Part shown: piece by piece, positions 38,494 through 47,808 of the stretch
How the letters are laid out: each line of letters opens with the position of its first letter
Numbering within the stretch: the stretch's first letter is position 1
Source of the DNA: an uncultured Archangium sp.
Lineage (GTDB): Bacteria; Myxococcota; Myxococcia; Myxococcales; Myxococcaceae
Length of the DNA stretch: 64,000 nucleotides
Direction of reading: 5' to 3'
Assembly (NCBI GenBank): GCA_903905455.1
Contig: CAIVGN010000192.1
Location: 1 to 64,000, forward strand
The notes under the pieces: model-generated
Seen by the model: only the letters and a program-made list of their open reading frames with translations
Database searches by the model: none
Told to the model about the DNA's origin: nothing
Made by a program: the position numbers and the translations under genes

Positions 38494-39258
38494 ATGCCGC
38501 GCTTCACCGACATCGCGCAGCTCGAGGCCGAGGGCCGGCCCTTCGTGCTGTGCACGGTGACGGCGTCGCACGGCAGCACGCCGCAGAAGCCCGGCTCGCG
38601 GCTGGTGGTGCTCGCCGATGGCGGCCTGCGCGGCACCATCGGCGGCGGGGCCATCGAGAAGCAGGTGGTCGACGCGGCGCTGGCGCTGCTGGGCGACGCG
38701 CAAGCCGAGACCCGCACCCTCGAGACCCACCTCACCCACGACCTGGGCATGTGCTGCGGCGGGAAGATGACCGTCTTCCTGCAGAAGCACGGCGCGCCCG
38801 CCTCGCTCTTCGTCTTCGGCGCCGGGCACGTGGCGAAGGAGCTGGCCGCGCTGGCGCACCACGTGGGCTTCCACGTCACCGTCGTCGACGAGCGCGCCGA
38901 GTGGCTCAACGTGGAGCGCTTCCCGAACGCCACGCGCCGCCTCGAGCCACCCGACGTGGTGGCGAAGGCGCTGACCGGCGGGCCACACGTCTCGTGTTGC
39001 GTGAGCACCCACGATCACCCGCTCGACCAGGCCTGCGTGGAAGCGCTGGCCCGTACCCCGCTCGCCTACCTCGGCGTCATCGGCAGCGAGCGCAAGGCCC
39101 TGCGCTTTCGCCAGCGCATGGAGGCCGCCGGCTTCTCGCGTGACGAAGTCGCGCGCTTCGAGAGCCCCATGGGCATCGACATCGACGCGCTGACGCCCGC
39201 GGAGATCGCGGTGTCCATCGTGGCGCGGTTGATCTCAGTGCGACGGAAGAAGACGTGA
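38494..39258 (+). CDS. XdhC family protein
   Basis: This 254-residue protein of the XdhC/CoxI family prepares molybdenum cofactor for xanthine-dehydrogenase-type enzymes. The N-terminal domain has RPFVLCTVTASHGSTPQKPG and LRGTIGGGAIE, the Cys pair is in DLGMCCGGKM (about 86-95), and the C-terminal Rossmann part has FVFGAGHVAKELA (about 106-118) and YLGVIGSERK. It is complete for the family. No molybdenum hydroxylase gene is in the window, so its client is elsewhere. It is coupled to the upstream lipoprotein gene by a single intervening base. Confidence 0.9.
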   Translation: MPRFTDIAQLEAEGRPFVLCTVTASHGSTPQKPGSRLVVLADGGLRGTIGGGAIEKQVVDAALALLGDAQAETRTLETHLTHDLGMCCGGKMTVFLQKHGAPASLFVFGAGHVAKELAALAHHVGFHVTVVDERAEWLNVERFPNATRRLEPPDVVAKALTGGPHVSCCVSTHDHPLDQACVEALARTPLAYLGVIGSERKALRFRQRMEAAGFSRDEVARFESPMGIDIDALTPAEIAVSIVARLISVRRKKT

Positions 39259-39269
39259 GCCCGCGGGCC

Positions 39270-40676
39270 TCAGCAGCCTGACGGCCACGCGGTGTTGCAG
39301 AAGGTCGCGTCGCGGAGGATCTGCCGCGTCACTTCGCGCTTCCACACCCGTCCGTCGGTGGAGAAGCGGAACCCGTAGTCGAAGGTCTGCCACTTCGGCC
39401 CGTAGTACAGCGCGCTCTTCGGCACCTCGTAGTGGAAGCGGTAGTTGTTGCCGAAGCGGCCCATGAACACCAGGTCGCTGACCGGCTGGATGACCCCGTC
39501 GAGCTTGGCTTCGGCCTGCGCGAAGATGGCGCCGGCCTGGGTGTCACCCGAATCCGTCAGCCCGGGCACGTACACGTCCACCTCGACGAAGGCGCAGGTG
39601 CGGGTCCAGATGTACGAGTCCATGGTCTCCACGGCGGGCGCGCCGTCCTGGCGGCCACAGGCGCGCGTGAAGCTCGAGCCGGGGTTGCCCACCCACTCGA
39701 CCCGCGCGGGCGAAGCGGCCGACACGGGGAAGCGGTAGTTCGCGCCGAGGTTCGAGTCCCACGCCTCGCACTGGCTGCCGGCGCCGCTGCTGTTCTGGAA
39801 CCAGACCTCCATGGAGGTGGTGCCCCGGGGGATGTTCACGTCCAGGGGCACGCTCTTCGCGCCCGAGGCCGAAGGCACGCCGTTGGGCGCGTCGAAGCCG
39901 CGCACCGAGCCGTCGACGATGGTGCCCGACGGGTTGAAGCGCACGAAGGCCCGCAGGTCCCACGCGGGGAAGCCGTTGTGCGTGGCGCGGCAGTTGGGGA
40001 GGCGCTCGAGGCCGTAGGTGATGGTCACCGGCTGGCCCGCGACCATGGCGCCGCGCTGCTGGGTGCGGAACCCGTTCTGGAAGTCGAGCGAGCGGCCCAC
40101 CACCGCGTCACCGCCGCAGATGGCCGCGTCGTCGCCGATGCGCCAGCCGCCCGCGTTGTCGAGGACGTAGGCGTCGAGGTCGACAGGCACGCGGTTGTGA
40201 TCGAACAGCCGGGCCCCGGTGCTGGTGAGGAGGAACGGGGCGACCTGCACGTTGGCCCGCGTGTACGCCGTGGCCGACATGCCATCGCGCAGCGTGTCCT
40301 TGGCGAGCTTGAAGCGGTAGCGCACGTAGCCCGCGGGCGCGCCCGTCGTCTTGGTGCCCGACACGCTCGACCACCGCGCGGCGTCGAGGTTCTTGAACAG
40401 CGCGCGCGGGCGGGCCCCTTCGGCCACGGCCTGCGACGAGACGTCCATCAGGCCGGTCCACGACCACCAGCAGACCCCCGCGGAGCACACCGCCGGGCCT
40501 CGCTCGAGGCTGCGCAGCACCACCTGGCACCCGCGCTCCGCGGCGTCCTTGCCGTCGGCGCCCAGCAGCGGGGCGTCGGCCACCGCCTGCACGTCGCTGA
40601 GCTCACCCTCGTCGAGCACTGCTTCCTGGACACCGCACCCAACGCAGAACACCGCCAGCCAGAGCACGTTCTTCAT
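39270..40676 (-). CDS. DUF6209-like secreted lipoprotein
   Basis: The protein is 468 residues with a lipoprotein signal ending VFCVGC (Cys14). A Cys-containing first segment (about 45-75) is followed by a long beta-rich region with DLRAFVRFNPSGTIVDGSVR, SMEVWFQNSSGAGSQCEAWDS and NYRFPV, which resembles the carbohydrate-binding-like DUF6209 domain described for myxobacterial secreted proteins. The final part (MGRFGNNYRFHYEVPKSALYYG) is again beta-rich. I name the family with limited certainty. It is divergent from the Cys-rich lipoprotein gene with 167 bases between. Confidence 0.6.
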   Translation of the reverse strand: MKNVLWLAVFCVGCGVQEAVLDEGELSDVQAVADAPLLGADGKDAAERGCQVVLRSLERGPAVCSAGVCWWSWTGLMDVSSQAVAEGARPRALFKNLDAARWSSVSGTKTTGAPAGYVRYRFKLAKDTLRDGMSATAYTRANVQVAPFLLTSTGARLFDHNRVPVDLDAYVLDNAGGWRIGDDAAICGGDAVVGRSLDFQNGFRTQQRGAMVAGQPVTITYGLERLPNCRATHNGFPAWDLRAFVRFNPSGTIVDGSVRGFDAPNGVPSASGAKSVPLDVNIPRGTTSMEVWFQNSSGAGSQCEAWDSNLGANYRFPVSAASPARVEWVGNPGSSFTRACGRQDGAPAVETMDSYIWTRTCAFVEVDVYVPGLTDSGDTQAGAIFAQAEAKLDGVIQPVSDLVFMGRFGNNYRFHYEVPKSALYYGPKWQTFDYGFRFSTDGRVWKREVTRQILRDATFCNTAWPSGC

Positions 40677-40843
40677 GGTGTGGAGGCGCTATCACACCTT
40701 ATCCCACACACGCCAGCCGGGCGGACCCTTTCGTCACCTGCCTGCGACAGCGCCCCACCTTGCGGGCACATCACTTCGGTGGCACATGATTGTGCAGCGG
40801 CGCGCGCCCCCCGGCCGAACTCGCGCGCCTCGAAGAACGTGAC

Positions 40844-42199
40844 GTGAAGCTCATCTCCTCTCCATTCCCTCTCGTGGTGGCGCTGGCCTGCCTGGGAGCA
40901 GCCTGCAGCTTCGCGCCGTCGGTGCCGGCCCAGGCTGACGCCGGCCGTGTCGATGGCGGCGCGCAGCCGGCCGACGACGGGGGCACCGCGCTCGACGGCG
41001 GGCTCGCGGCGACCGACGCCTGCCGGGTGCTCAACCTGAGCCGCTGCGAGTACCTCTCGCGCTGCGGGCTCATCGAGCCGTCGGCCGTAGGCCTCGAGGC
41101 CTGTACCCGGGCCGCCGAGGCGACCTGGTGCGGGCCGATGACGTGGCCCAGTCACGTGGCGGCGGGCGCGCTGCGCTACGACCCGGTCAAGGCGCAGAGC
41201 TGCGCGCAGGCGTTCACCACGCAGGTGTGCGCCGAGTGGGTGACGCTCCCCGACTCGTGCACCAACTTCCTCAAGCCCCGCGTGCAGCTGGGCCAGCCTT
41301 GCTACGACGGCTACCTCGAGTGCGCCGACGGCGTGTGCCGCGGCAACTCGTGCCCGCGCACCTGCCAGCCCCGCGCGCTCCTCGACGAGGCCTGCGTGTC
41401 CGACGGGGACTGCCGCACCGGCCTGTACTGCCGCTTCGCCACCTTCATGTCGTCGGTGGGCACCTGCGCCGCCTTCAACGGCCCCGGCGGGAGCTGCGAC
41501 ACCAACATCAAGTGCCTCGACGGCCTGCGCTGCGTCAACCAGCAGTGCCGCGCGCTGCCCATCGTCGGCCAGGCGTGCCTCGACGGCTTCTGCAGCGACC
41601 AGGCGTACTGCGACGCCCAGGCCACCGACGGCGGGCTGTGCCTGACGCGCAAGACCACGGCCGCGGCGTGCGACGGCAACCAGTGCCTCTCGACGCTGGT
41701 GTGCGACCCCACGAGCCAGTCGTGCCAGCCGGTGAAGCTCTCGTCGGGCGAGCCCTGCACGCCGCTCCAGCAGTGCCCCGGAGGCCAGGTGTGCGTGGCC
41801 AGCGATCGCACCGGCGCCGGTACCTGCAGCCCCCCGCACGCCGACGGCGAGCCGTGCCTGGGCGCCGCCGACTGCCAGCGCCACCTCTCGTGCCGCGGCG
41901 GCGACGGCGGCACCACCTGTCAGCCCCGCGCCACCATGGGCGCCGCCTGCGTCACCTCGCTCGACTGCCTCACCAGCGCGGTGTGCCACCAGGGCGCCTG
42001 CGTCGAGCTGCCCCTGCCCGGCGAGAGCTGCGCCGAGACCCGGGTGTGCCGCTGGGGCCTGTGCCGCGAGGTGACCAACACCGACGGCGGGGCCATCTGC
42101 GGGGCGTTGCTCAGCGCGGGCCAGACCTGCGTGCGCGGCGAGCAGTGCGCCTCGGGCGCGTGCGACAAGGGCACCTGCCTCGCGCGCTGCGTGCCCTGA
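40844..42199 (+). CDS. Cys-rich repeat lipoprotein
   Basis: The protein is 451 residues. GTG 40844 gives a lipoprotein signal ending ACLGAAC (Cys18); the frame is open upstream but has no better start. After an Asp/Gly-rich linker, about fifty Cys are arranged in recurring blocks of roughly 25-30 residues of the form G-x-x-C-x-x-x-x-x-C-x-x-x-x-x-C, for example LGQPCYDGYLECADGVCRGNSC and TMGAACVTSLDCLTSAVC. These look like EB-module or dickkopf-type knots. Myxobacterial genomes carry many such proteins of unknown role. It is convergent with the monooxygenase gene, 9 bases apart. Confidence 0.72.
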   Translation: MKLISSPFPLVVALACLGAACSFAPSVPAQADAGRVDGGAQPADDGGTALDGGLAATDACRVLNLSRCEYLSRCGLIEPSAVGLEACTRAAEATWCGPMTWPSHVAAGALRYDPVKAQSCAQAFTTQVCAEWVTLPDSCTNFLKPRVQLGQPCYDGYLECADGVCRGNSCPRTCQPRALLDEACVSDGDCRTGLYCRFATFMSSVGTCAAFNGPGGSCDTNIKCLDGLRCVNQQCRALPIVGQACLDGFCSDQAYCDAQATDGGLCLTRKTTAAACDGNQCLSTLVCDPTSQSCQPVKLSSGEPCTPLQQCPGGQVCVASDRTGAGTCSPPHADGEPCLGAADCQRHLSCRGGDGGTTCQPRATMGAACVTSLDCLTSAVCHQGACVELPLPGESCAETRVCRWGLCREVTNTDGGAICGALLSAGQTCVRGEQCASGACDKGTCLARCVP

Positions 42200-42208
42200 A
42201 GCACCGCC

Positions 42209-43423
42209 TCACGGCAAGCGCAGCAGCTCGAGAAACGGCCCGCGCGACACGCCGGCCATCGCGGCCACCATCTGCTTGCGCACCCACGGCACCCGCGTCA
42301 CCTGCGCCATGCCCACGTCGCGCAGCGGCCGCAGCCAGGTGTGATCCGACTGGAAGAAGGGCGTCAGCCAGCGGGTGATGAACTGGTACCAGTCCAGGTG
42401 CCAGCGCCGGTTCCGAGAGTAGGTGAACAGCGCGTCGGGCACCGACTCGGCGCCGCGCATCGCCTCGGCGAGGTACCACGCGTCGAGCAGCGCGAGGTTG
42501 CAGCCCTGGCCCAGCTGGGGGCTCATGGCGTGCGCCGCGTCGCCCAGGTACACCACGCGCTCGGTGTTCCACGGCCACATCACCACGTCGTGGTAGTGGC
42601 TGAAGAGCAGGTCGGACGGCCCCTGCAGTTGGTCGAGCACCGGCGCCGCCTCGGGCACATCGGCCAGCACGCCCGCCTTCCACTGCGCGAAGTCACCGCC
42701 CCGGAAGGCGTCGACCGCGTCGCCCCGCAACGAGAAGAAGAAGCTCACCTGCCGCGGCCCTCCGTCGGGCCCCACCCCGGTGGGCATCAGCCCCATCAGG
42801 CGCTGCGTGCCGTTGACCACCTGGAAGAGGCGCCGGGTGTAGCGGTGCTCGAGATCCGGAACGATGGCCCACAGCGCGCCCCACGGATAGCGCTCGACGC
42901 TCTTGACGAACGAGGTGTCGTCGCGAAGCGAGCTCCGCGCGCCGTTGGCCACCACCACCAGGTCGTGCAGCCCGTGGCGCTTGCGGTGCTCGCGCTCGAC
43001 GATGGACAGGCGCCCGTCGCGGTGGGTGTGGAGATCCTCCACGTCGAGGCCGGTGCACACCGTCACCCCGTGCTCCGCGAGCGCGGCGCGGTACAGCGCC
43101 CCGAAGAGCACCCCGCGGTGCAACCCCACCCCGAAGAGGTCCGGCGAGAGCTGCGCGTACTGCAGGTCCATCACCTTCTGGCCGCCGGCCGTCTGGATCC
43201 ACAACGACTCGATGCGCTCGCCGTGGGGCACCACCTGCTGCTCGAGGCCCAGCTGCCGCAGCACCGCCATGCCCGAGGGCTGCAGCATGATGCCCGCGCC
43301 CACCGTCTCGGGCTCGGCCACGCGCTCGTAAAGGGTGACCCGGTGCCCCTGCCTCGCCAGGAAGAGCGCGCTGGCGCTGCCCACCGTTCCCGTGCCCACC
43401 ACTGCCACGTCGCGACGCTGCAT
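42209..43423 (-). CDS. FAD-dependent monooxygenase (PHBH/UbiH type)
   Basis: The protein is 404 residues. The N-terminal Rossmann motif is VVGTGTVGSASALFLARQGH with the following Glu in TLYER (FAD ribose). VVVANGARSSLR is the DG-type motif (about 156-168), and YLGDAAHAMSPQLGQGCNLALLDA (about 287-310) is the GD motif contacting FAD ribityl and phosphate. Class A flavoprotein hydroxylases use NAD(P)H and oxygen on aromatic or polyketide substrates; the substrate here is unknown. It is divergent from the Hsp70 gene, with only 26 bases between starts. Confidence 0.88.
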   Translation of the reverse strand: MQRRDVAVVGTGTVGSASALFLARQGHRVTLYERVAEPETVGAGIMLQPSGMAVLRQLGLEQQVVPHGERIESLWIQTAGGQKVMDLQYAQLSPDLFGVGLHRGVLFGALYRAALAEHGVTVCTGLDVEDLHTHRDGRLSIVEREHRKRHGLHDLVVVANGARSSLRDDTSFVKSVERYPWGALWAIVPDLEHRYTRRLFQVVNGTQRLMGLMPTGVGPDGGPRQVSFFFSLRGDAVDAFRGGDFAQWKAGVLADVPEAAPVLDQLQGPSDLLFSHYHDVVMWPWNTERVVYLGDAAHAMSPQLGQGCNLALLDAWYLAEAMRGAESVPDALFTYSRNRRWHLDWYQFITRWLTPFFQSDHTWLRPLRDVGMAQVTRVPWVRKQMVAAMAGVSRGPFLELLRLP

Positions 43424-43449
43424 CGGGGGATGCTACATCTGCGCCTTCC

Positions 43450-45900
43450 ATGAGCGAGAAGAGCCTGTTTCTCGGAATCGACCTCGGCACCACCAACTCG
43501 GCGGCCGCGGTGTTCGACGGCACGCAGGTGCACCTCGTACGCACCCCGCAAGGCACCACGCTCACCCCGTCCATCGTGCGCCTCGACGCCAAGGGCTCGG
43601 TCACCGTGGGCGCCAAGGCCCGGCGCCTGCTCGACCTCGACCCCGACAACACGCGCGGCGAGTTCAAGCGGTTGATGGGCACCGGCCAGGCCCTCGACTT
43701 CCCCGCGGCCAAGCGCCAGCTCAAGCCCGAGCAGCTCGCAGCCGAGGTGCTCAAGTCGCTGCGCGCCGACGTGCAGGAGCAGTTCGGCCTCGCGCCGGCC
43801 CGCGCGGTCATCTCCGTGCCCGCCCTCTTCGAGCTGCCCCAGTCTTCGGCCACCAGCGAGGCCGCGCGGCTCGCGGGCTTCGAGCGGGTGGAGCTCATCC
43901 AGGAGCCCATCGCCTCGGCCCTCGCCGCGGGGTGGACCACGCACAACGCCGCGGGCTCGTGGATGGTCTTCGACCTCGGCGGTGGCACCTTCGACGCCTC
44001 GCTGCTCGAGACCCGCGACGGGCTGTTGCGCGTCATCGGCCACGACGGCGACAACTTCCTGGGCGGCCGCGACTTCGACCACGTGCTGGTCGACTTCGTG
44101 CTCGAGACGCTCTCGGCGACCCAGGGCGTCCGCCTCGCGCGCGCCGACCCCGCCCTCGCCGCCGGCCTGCGCAAGCTCAAGCTGGCGGTGGAGGACGCGA
44201 AGATCGAGCTGACCCGCGAGAAGGCCACCAGCGTGCTGGTGCCCGCGCTCCAGCTGGGCGCCCACGTGCTCGACGTCGACGTCACCCTCACCCGCGACGA
44301 CGTGACCCGGCTGTGCACGCCGCTGGTCGATCGCAGCATCGCGGTGTGCGTGCGGCTGCTGCGCCACCACGGCCTCGACCCGGGCCAGTTGAGCCGGCTG
44401 GTGCTCGTCGGCGGGCCCACGGTGATGCCCGTGCTGCGCCAGCGACTGCAGGACCTGCTGGGCGTCACGCTCGCCGACGGCCTCGACCCCATGACGCTCG
44501 TGGCCCAGGGCGCGGCGCTCTACGCGGCCTCCGCCGGCCTCGACGCGCGCCCGGCGCCGAAGCTCGAAGAACAGGGCCGCCGCATCTGGCTGCAATACCC
44601 GGCGATGACCAGCGACCTCTCGCCCCACGTCGTCGGCCGCCTCGTGGAAGAGCCGGGTCCGAAGCCGGTGAGCATCCAGCTCGAGCGCCACGACGGGTGG
44701 AAGAGCGCCGAAGCGCCGTTCAACGAAGAGGGCGCCTTCGTGCTCGCCGTCGACGTCGAGCCCCGCAAGCCCAACGAGTTCACGCTGCGCGGCAAGACCG
44801 CCGACGGCAAGGCCATCGCCCTCAAGCCCTCGAAGTTCAGCATCGTGCAGGGGCTCACCCTCAACGACCCGCCGCTCTCGCGCACCCTGGGCGTGGCCAT
44901 GGCCAACGACCGGGTGAACACCTACTTCGAGCGCGGGGCCCCCCTGCCCGCCCGCCGCACCTTCCGCCACGAGACCGTCGAGGCGCTGGTGAAGGGCCAG
45001 CAAGAGAGCGTGCTGCGCATCCCCATCGTGCAGGGCGAGTACGACCACGCGCACCTCTGCCGCCTGGTGGGCGCGCTCGAGGTCCGCGGCGACCAACTCG
45101 ACGCCACGCTCCCCGCGGGCAGCCAGGTCGAGCTGACCCTGGAGCTCGATCGCGGTGGCCGGCTCTCGGCGCGCGCGATGATCGTCTCCACCACCCAGGT
45201 CTTCGAGGAGATCGCCCAGTTGCTGGTGCCCGAGGCGACGCCCGAGGCGCTGCACGGCGGGCTCCAGGCCACGCGCGATCGGGTGACGCAGCTGCGCACC
45301 GCCGCCTTCCGCCACGGCCTGACGCGCCACATCGAGCAACTCGGACAGGTCGAGCAGACCCTGGGGGAAGTGGAGCGCGACATCGGCGCCGCGCGCGGGG
45401 GAGACACCGACGCCGCGCAGAAGGCGAAGCGCGGCCTGCTGGAGATCGACGCCACCCTCGATCAACTCGACGGGGACTCGAAGTTCCCCGAGCTCGAGGA
45501 GGAGGCCGTCAGCGCCGTGTCGTGGGCCTCGAGCCTCGTCTCGCGCTTCGCCTCGCCGCAGGAGCAACGGCTCTTCGACGAGGCCGTGGCCGGCGTGGAG
45601 AAGGCGCGCCGCGCGCGGCAGGTGCACGAGCTGCAACGCCGCCTGCGCCAGGTGCGCCAGCTGGGCAACGCCGCCTACTACCGGCACCCGGACGCGTGGC
45701 CCGAGCAGTTCGAGCACGCCGCGTCGAACCTCTCGTCGATGACCGATCTCCCGAAGGCCGAGAAGCTCGTCGCCGATGGGCGCGCCGCGATGGCGCGTGG
45801 AGACACCACCACCATCAAGCGCGTCACCGAGCAGCTCTGGCGGCTGGCCCCGGCCGACGCGCGCGAACGGCAGCAGGGCCACAACTCGAGCCTGCGGTGA
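43450..45900 (+). CDS. Hsp70 (DnaK) family protein, divergent
   Basis: The protein is 816 residues. The N-terminal actin-like ATPase is complete: phosphate-1 FLGIDLGTTNSAAAVFDG, connect-1 VISVPALFELPQSSAT, phosphate-2 VFDLGGGTFDASLLE (about 175-190), the adenosine motif LVLVGGPTVMPVL, and connect-2 near TLVAQGAALYA. After about 390 the sequence departs from DnaK: the substrate-binding domain is long and atypical, and it ends in coiled-coil helices with no EEVD-like tail. It is first in an operon with a J-like protein (GTGA overlap) and a membrane protein, which suggests a specialised chaperone rather than the housekeeping DnaK. Confidence 0.9.
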   Translation: MSEKSLFLGIDLGTTNSAAAVFDGTQVHLVRTPQGTTLTPSIVRLDAKGSVTVGAKARRLLDLDPDNTRGEFKRLMGTGQALDFPAAKRQLKPEQLAAEVLKSLRADVQEQFGLAPARAVISVPALFELPQSSATSEAARLAGFERVELIQEPIASALAAGWTTHNAAGSWMVFDLGGGTFDASLLETRDGLLRVIGHDGDNFLGGRDFDHVLVDFVLETLSATQGVRLARADPALAAGLRKLKLAVEDAKIELTREKATSVLVPALQLGAHVLDVDVTLTRDDVTRLCTPLVDRSIAVCVRLLRHHGLDPGQLSRLVLVGGPTVMPVLRQRLQDLLGVTLADGLDPMTLVAQGAALYAASAGLDARPAPKLEEQGRRIWLQYPAMTSDLSPHVVGRLVEEPGPKPVSIQLERHDGWKSAEAPFNEEGAFVLAVDVEPRKPNEFTLRGKTADGKAIALKPSKFSIVQGLTLNDPPLSRTLGVAMANDRVNTYFERGAPLPARRTFRHETVEALVKGQQESVLRIPIVQGEYDHAHLCRLVGALEVRGDQLDATLPAGSQVELTLELDRGGRLSARAMIVSTTQVFEEIAQLLVPEATPEALHGGLQATRDRVTQLRTAAFRHGLTRHIEQLGQVEQTLGEVERDIGAARGGDTDAAQKAKRGLLEIDATLDQLDGDSKFPELEEEAVSAVSWASSLVSRFASPQEQRLFDEAVAGVEKARRARQVHELQRRLRQVRQLGNAAYYRHPDAWPEQFEHAASNLSSMTDLPKAEKLVADGRAAMARGDTTTIKRVTEQLWRLAPADARERQQGHNSSLR

Positions 45901-46265
45901 GCGGCCCCATGGTCCCCGGACTCTTCGAGCGCATCGCCCAGAACCCGTTCTACGTGCTGGGCCTCGCGCCCACGGCGAGCCGCACCGAGCTCGAGCGCGA
46001 AGGCAGCAAGCTGCTCTCGATGTTGCAGCTGGGGTTCAAAGACGCGCTGACCTACCGCTCGCCGCTCGGGGAACACCCGCGCACCGAGGAGGCCGTGCGC
46101 GCCGCCATGGCGGAGCTGCGGGACCCGAAGCGCAGGTTGGTGCACGAGCTGCTCGCGGCCCTGCCGGCCTCGCAGACCGTGCCCGCCGCACCCCAGGCCG
46201 CGCCCGAGCTGAAGTGGCCGCGGGCGCCGCGCGTCTTCGGCTACGGCCCCAAGCGGGAGGGCTGA
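45897..46265 (+). CDS. J-domain-like co-chaperone without HPD
   Basis: The protein is 122 residues from GTG 45897 (overlaps the Hsp70 stop); ATG 45909 is an alternative. Residues 8-80 follow the J-domain plan: NPFYVLGLAPTASRTELERE as helix I, then a loop with SPLGEHPRTEE, and AVRAAMAELRDPKRRLVHEL as helix III with the usual ..L.DP.KR... pattern. The invariant His-Pro-Asp is not present; HPR in the loop is the nearest. It therefore probably binds the neighbouring Hsp70 without classical ATPase stimulation, or stimulates it in a different way. The C-terminal 35 residues are Pro/Ala-rich. Confidence 0.68.
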   Translation: MSGPMVPGLFERIAQNPFYVLGLAPTASRTELEREGSKLLSMLQLGFKDALTYRSPLGEHPRTEEAVRAAMAELRDPKRRLVHELLAALPASQTVPAAPQAAPELKWPRAPRVFGYGPKREG

Positions 46266-46266
46266 G

Positions 46267-47796
46267 GTGGTGTTCCCCGTCGGCGCGGTGGTCGCGGTGG
46301 TGGTCATCGCCCTGCGCGCGGCGTCCGCGGCGTCGAAGAACAAGGACGGTACGCCCACCCCGGCAGCCGCCCCGGTGCCCGTCTCGCGCGGCAGTTCGAG
46401 CTTCGCGCAAGACACCGGGGCCGCGGGCACCCTCCTCTACCAACTGCTGCTCCTGGGCGGCGTGTCGGCCGGCCTGGGCCTGGGCGTCGCCCTCGGGAAC
46501 CCGCTCGCCTTCGGCCCGGGCGCGCTCGCGCTGTACCTGCTCTTCCCCGCGTGGACGGGGCGCGTGGTCTTCGTGCCGCTGGGCCTCGCGCGGTTGGCGT
46601 ACCTCAGCGGCTGGCTCTCGCGCGTCGCGTGGCGGCGAGACAAGCCCGGCGGGCCCGCGCTGCTCGCCGCCTGGGCGCTGGTCCACCAGGCCCGCCCTTC
46701 CGCCGCGTCCATCGCCTGGGTCGAGGGGAAGCTGACCTCGTCGAAGCGCGCGGTGCAGGGCTCGGGGGTGGTGGCCTTCGGGCTGCTCGAGGCGGCGAAG
46801 GGCAACCTCGAGGGGGCGCGCGCGTGGCTGCAGAGCGTGGCGCTGTTCGACCCGCGCGTGGCGCCGACGCAGGTGCGCCGGGTGGCCGCCGAGTGGCTCG
46901 CCACCGACGCCGCGGCGACCGGTGACTGGCCGCGCGTGAAGGCCCTCACCCGCGATCGCGCCTGGCCCCCGAGCGCCACGTTGACGCTGCTGGGCGCGCT
47001 CGCGGATCGACTCAACGGAGAGCCGCTGCCCACCAACGCGGGCCTCACGCTGTGGTGGCTCTTCGCGCCGCGCCGGCTGTGGTCGCGACGCTTCGTCAAC
47101 GAGGTCTCCGCGCGCGCCCCCCAGAAGCGCGCCCGCGAGCAGGGGCTCCCGTCACCGCCGCAAGGCCTCGACGGCCCAGCCCGCGCGACGTTCCTCACCC
47201 TGGCGCTCCAGGCGCGACCACGGCCCACGGCCAGCGCGGTGGTCGCCGTCGCCCGCACCTGGGAAGCGGCGCTCGGCGACGACCTGCGCGCGCAACTGCA
47301 CGCCCGGGCCCAGCTCAATGGAGGGGGCGAGCCCGAGGACGCGATGCACGAGGTGCGCACCCTGCTCGAGCAGGCGCTGGGGCCGCTGCTGCCGGCGAAG
47401 CTCGAGGGCGTCAGCGGCGAACTGCCCCCGCTCGTCGAGGCCGCCGTCGTCGCCCGCAAGGACGCGCTCTTCGCCGACCTGGAAGAGCGCATGAACCGCA
47501 TGGACGCGCGCAAGCTCGACCAGCGGGAGTTGCCCGCCTTCGAGGAGTGGCGCGAGGTGATGACGCTGCGCCGCGTGTACCTCGAGAGCTGCGCGCTCGG
47601 CTCCGAGGGAGATCGCTCGCTCGCCTTCTCCATCCTCCGCGACAAGCTCGTGAACTACGGCGCGTGGCTCTACAACCAGCGCCTCGAGCGGCCCATCGCC
47701 AACGCCGTGTTCCGCCTGCTCGAGGCCGAGGCCGTGGCGCTGGGCGACGACGAGTCGGCACGCCTCAACAAGAAGAACGCGGGCTGCGACCTGTGA
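46267..47796 (+). CDS. Membrane protein of the Hsp70 operon
   Basis: The protein is 509 residues from GTG 46267, 1 base after the preceding stop. It has a hydrophobic N-terminus (GAVVAVVVIALRAASAA), then two further helices at about 56-80 and 85-105, so it is membrane-anchored with the rest cytoplasmic. The remaining 400 residues are helical, TPR- or HEAT-like in look (RAWLQSVALFDPRVAPTQVRRVAAEWL), without a recognised family. As third gene of the Hsp70/J-like operon it may recruit the chaperone to the membrane. Confidence 0.65.
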   Translation: MVFPVGAVVAVVVIALRAASAASKNKDGTPTPAAAPVPVSRGSSSFAQDTGAAGTLLYQLLLLGGVSAGLGLGVALGNPLAFGPGALALYLLFPAWTGRVVFVPLGLARLAYLSGWLSRVAWRRDKPGGPALLAAWALVHQARPSAASIAWVEGKLTSSKRAVQGSGVVAFGLLEAAKGNLEGARAWLQSVALFDPRVAPTQVRRVAAEWLATDAAATGDWPRVKALTRDRAWPPSATLTLLGALADRLNGEPLPTNAGLTLWWLFAPRRLWSRRFVNEVSARAPQKRAREQGLPSPPQGLDGPARATFLTLALQARPRPTASAVVAVARTWEAALGDDLRAQLHARAQLNGGGEPEDAMHEVRTLLEQALGPLLPAKLEGVSGELPPLVEAAVVARKDALFADLEERMNRMDARKLDQRELPAFEEWREVMTLRRVYLESCALGSEGDRSLAFSILRDKLVNYGAWLYNQRLERPIANAVFRLLEAEAVALGDDESARLNKKNAGCDL

Positions 47797-47808
47797 GGCG
47801 CTGACCCG

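Noticed and set aside
40780-40796. Sigma-54-like sequence TGGCACATGATTGTGCA before the Cys-rich lipoprotein gene
   Set aside because: Perfect -24, but the GG to GC distance is 11 rather than 10, which sigma-54 rarely tolerates. No matching palindrome is found upstream.
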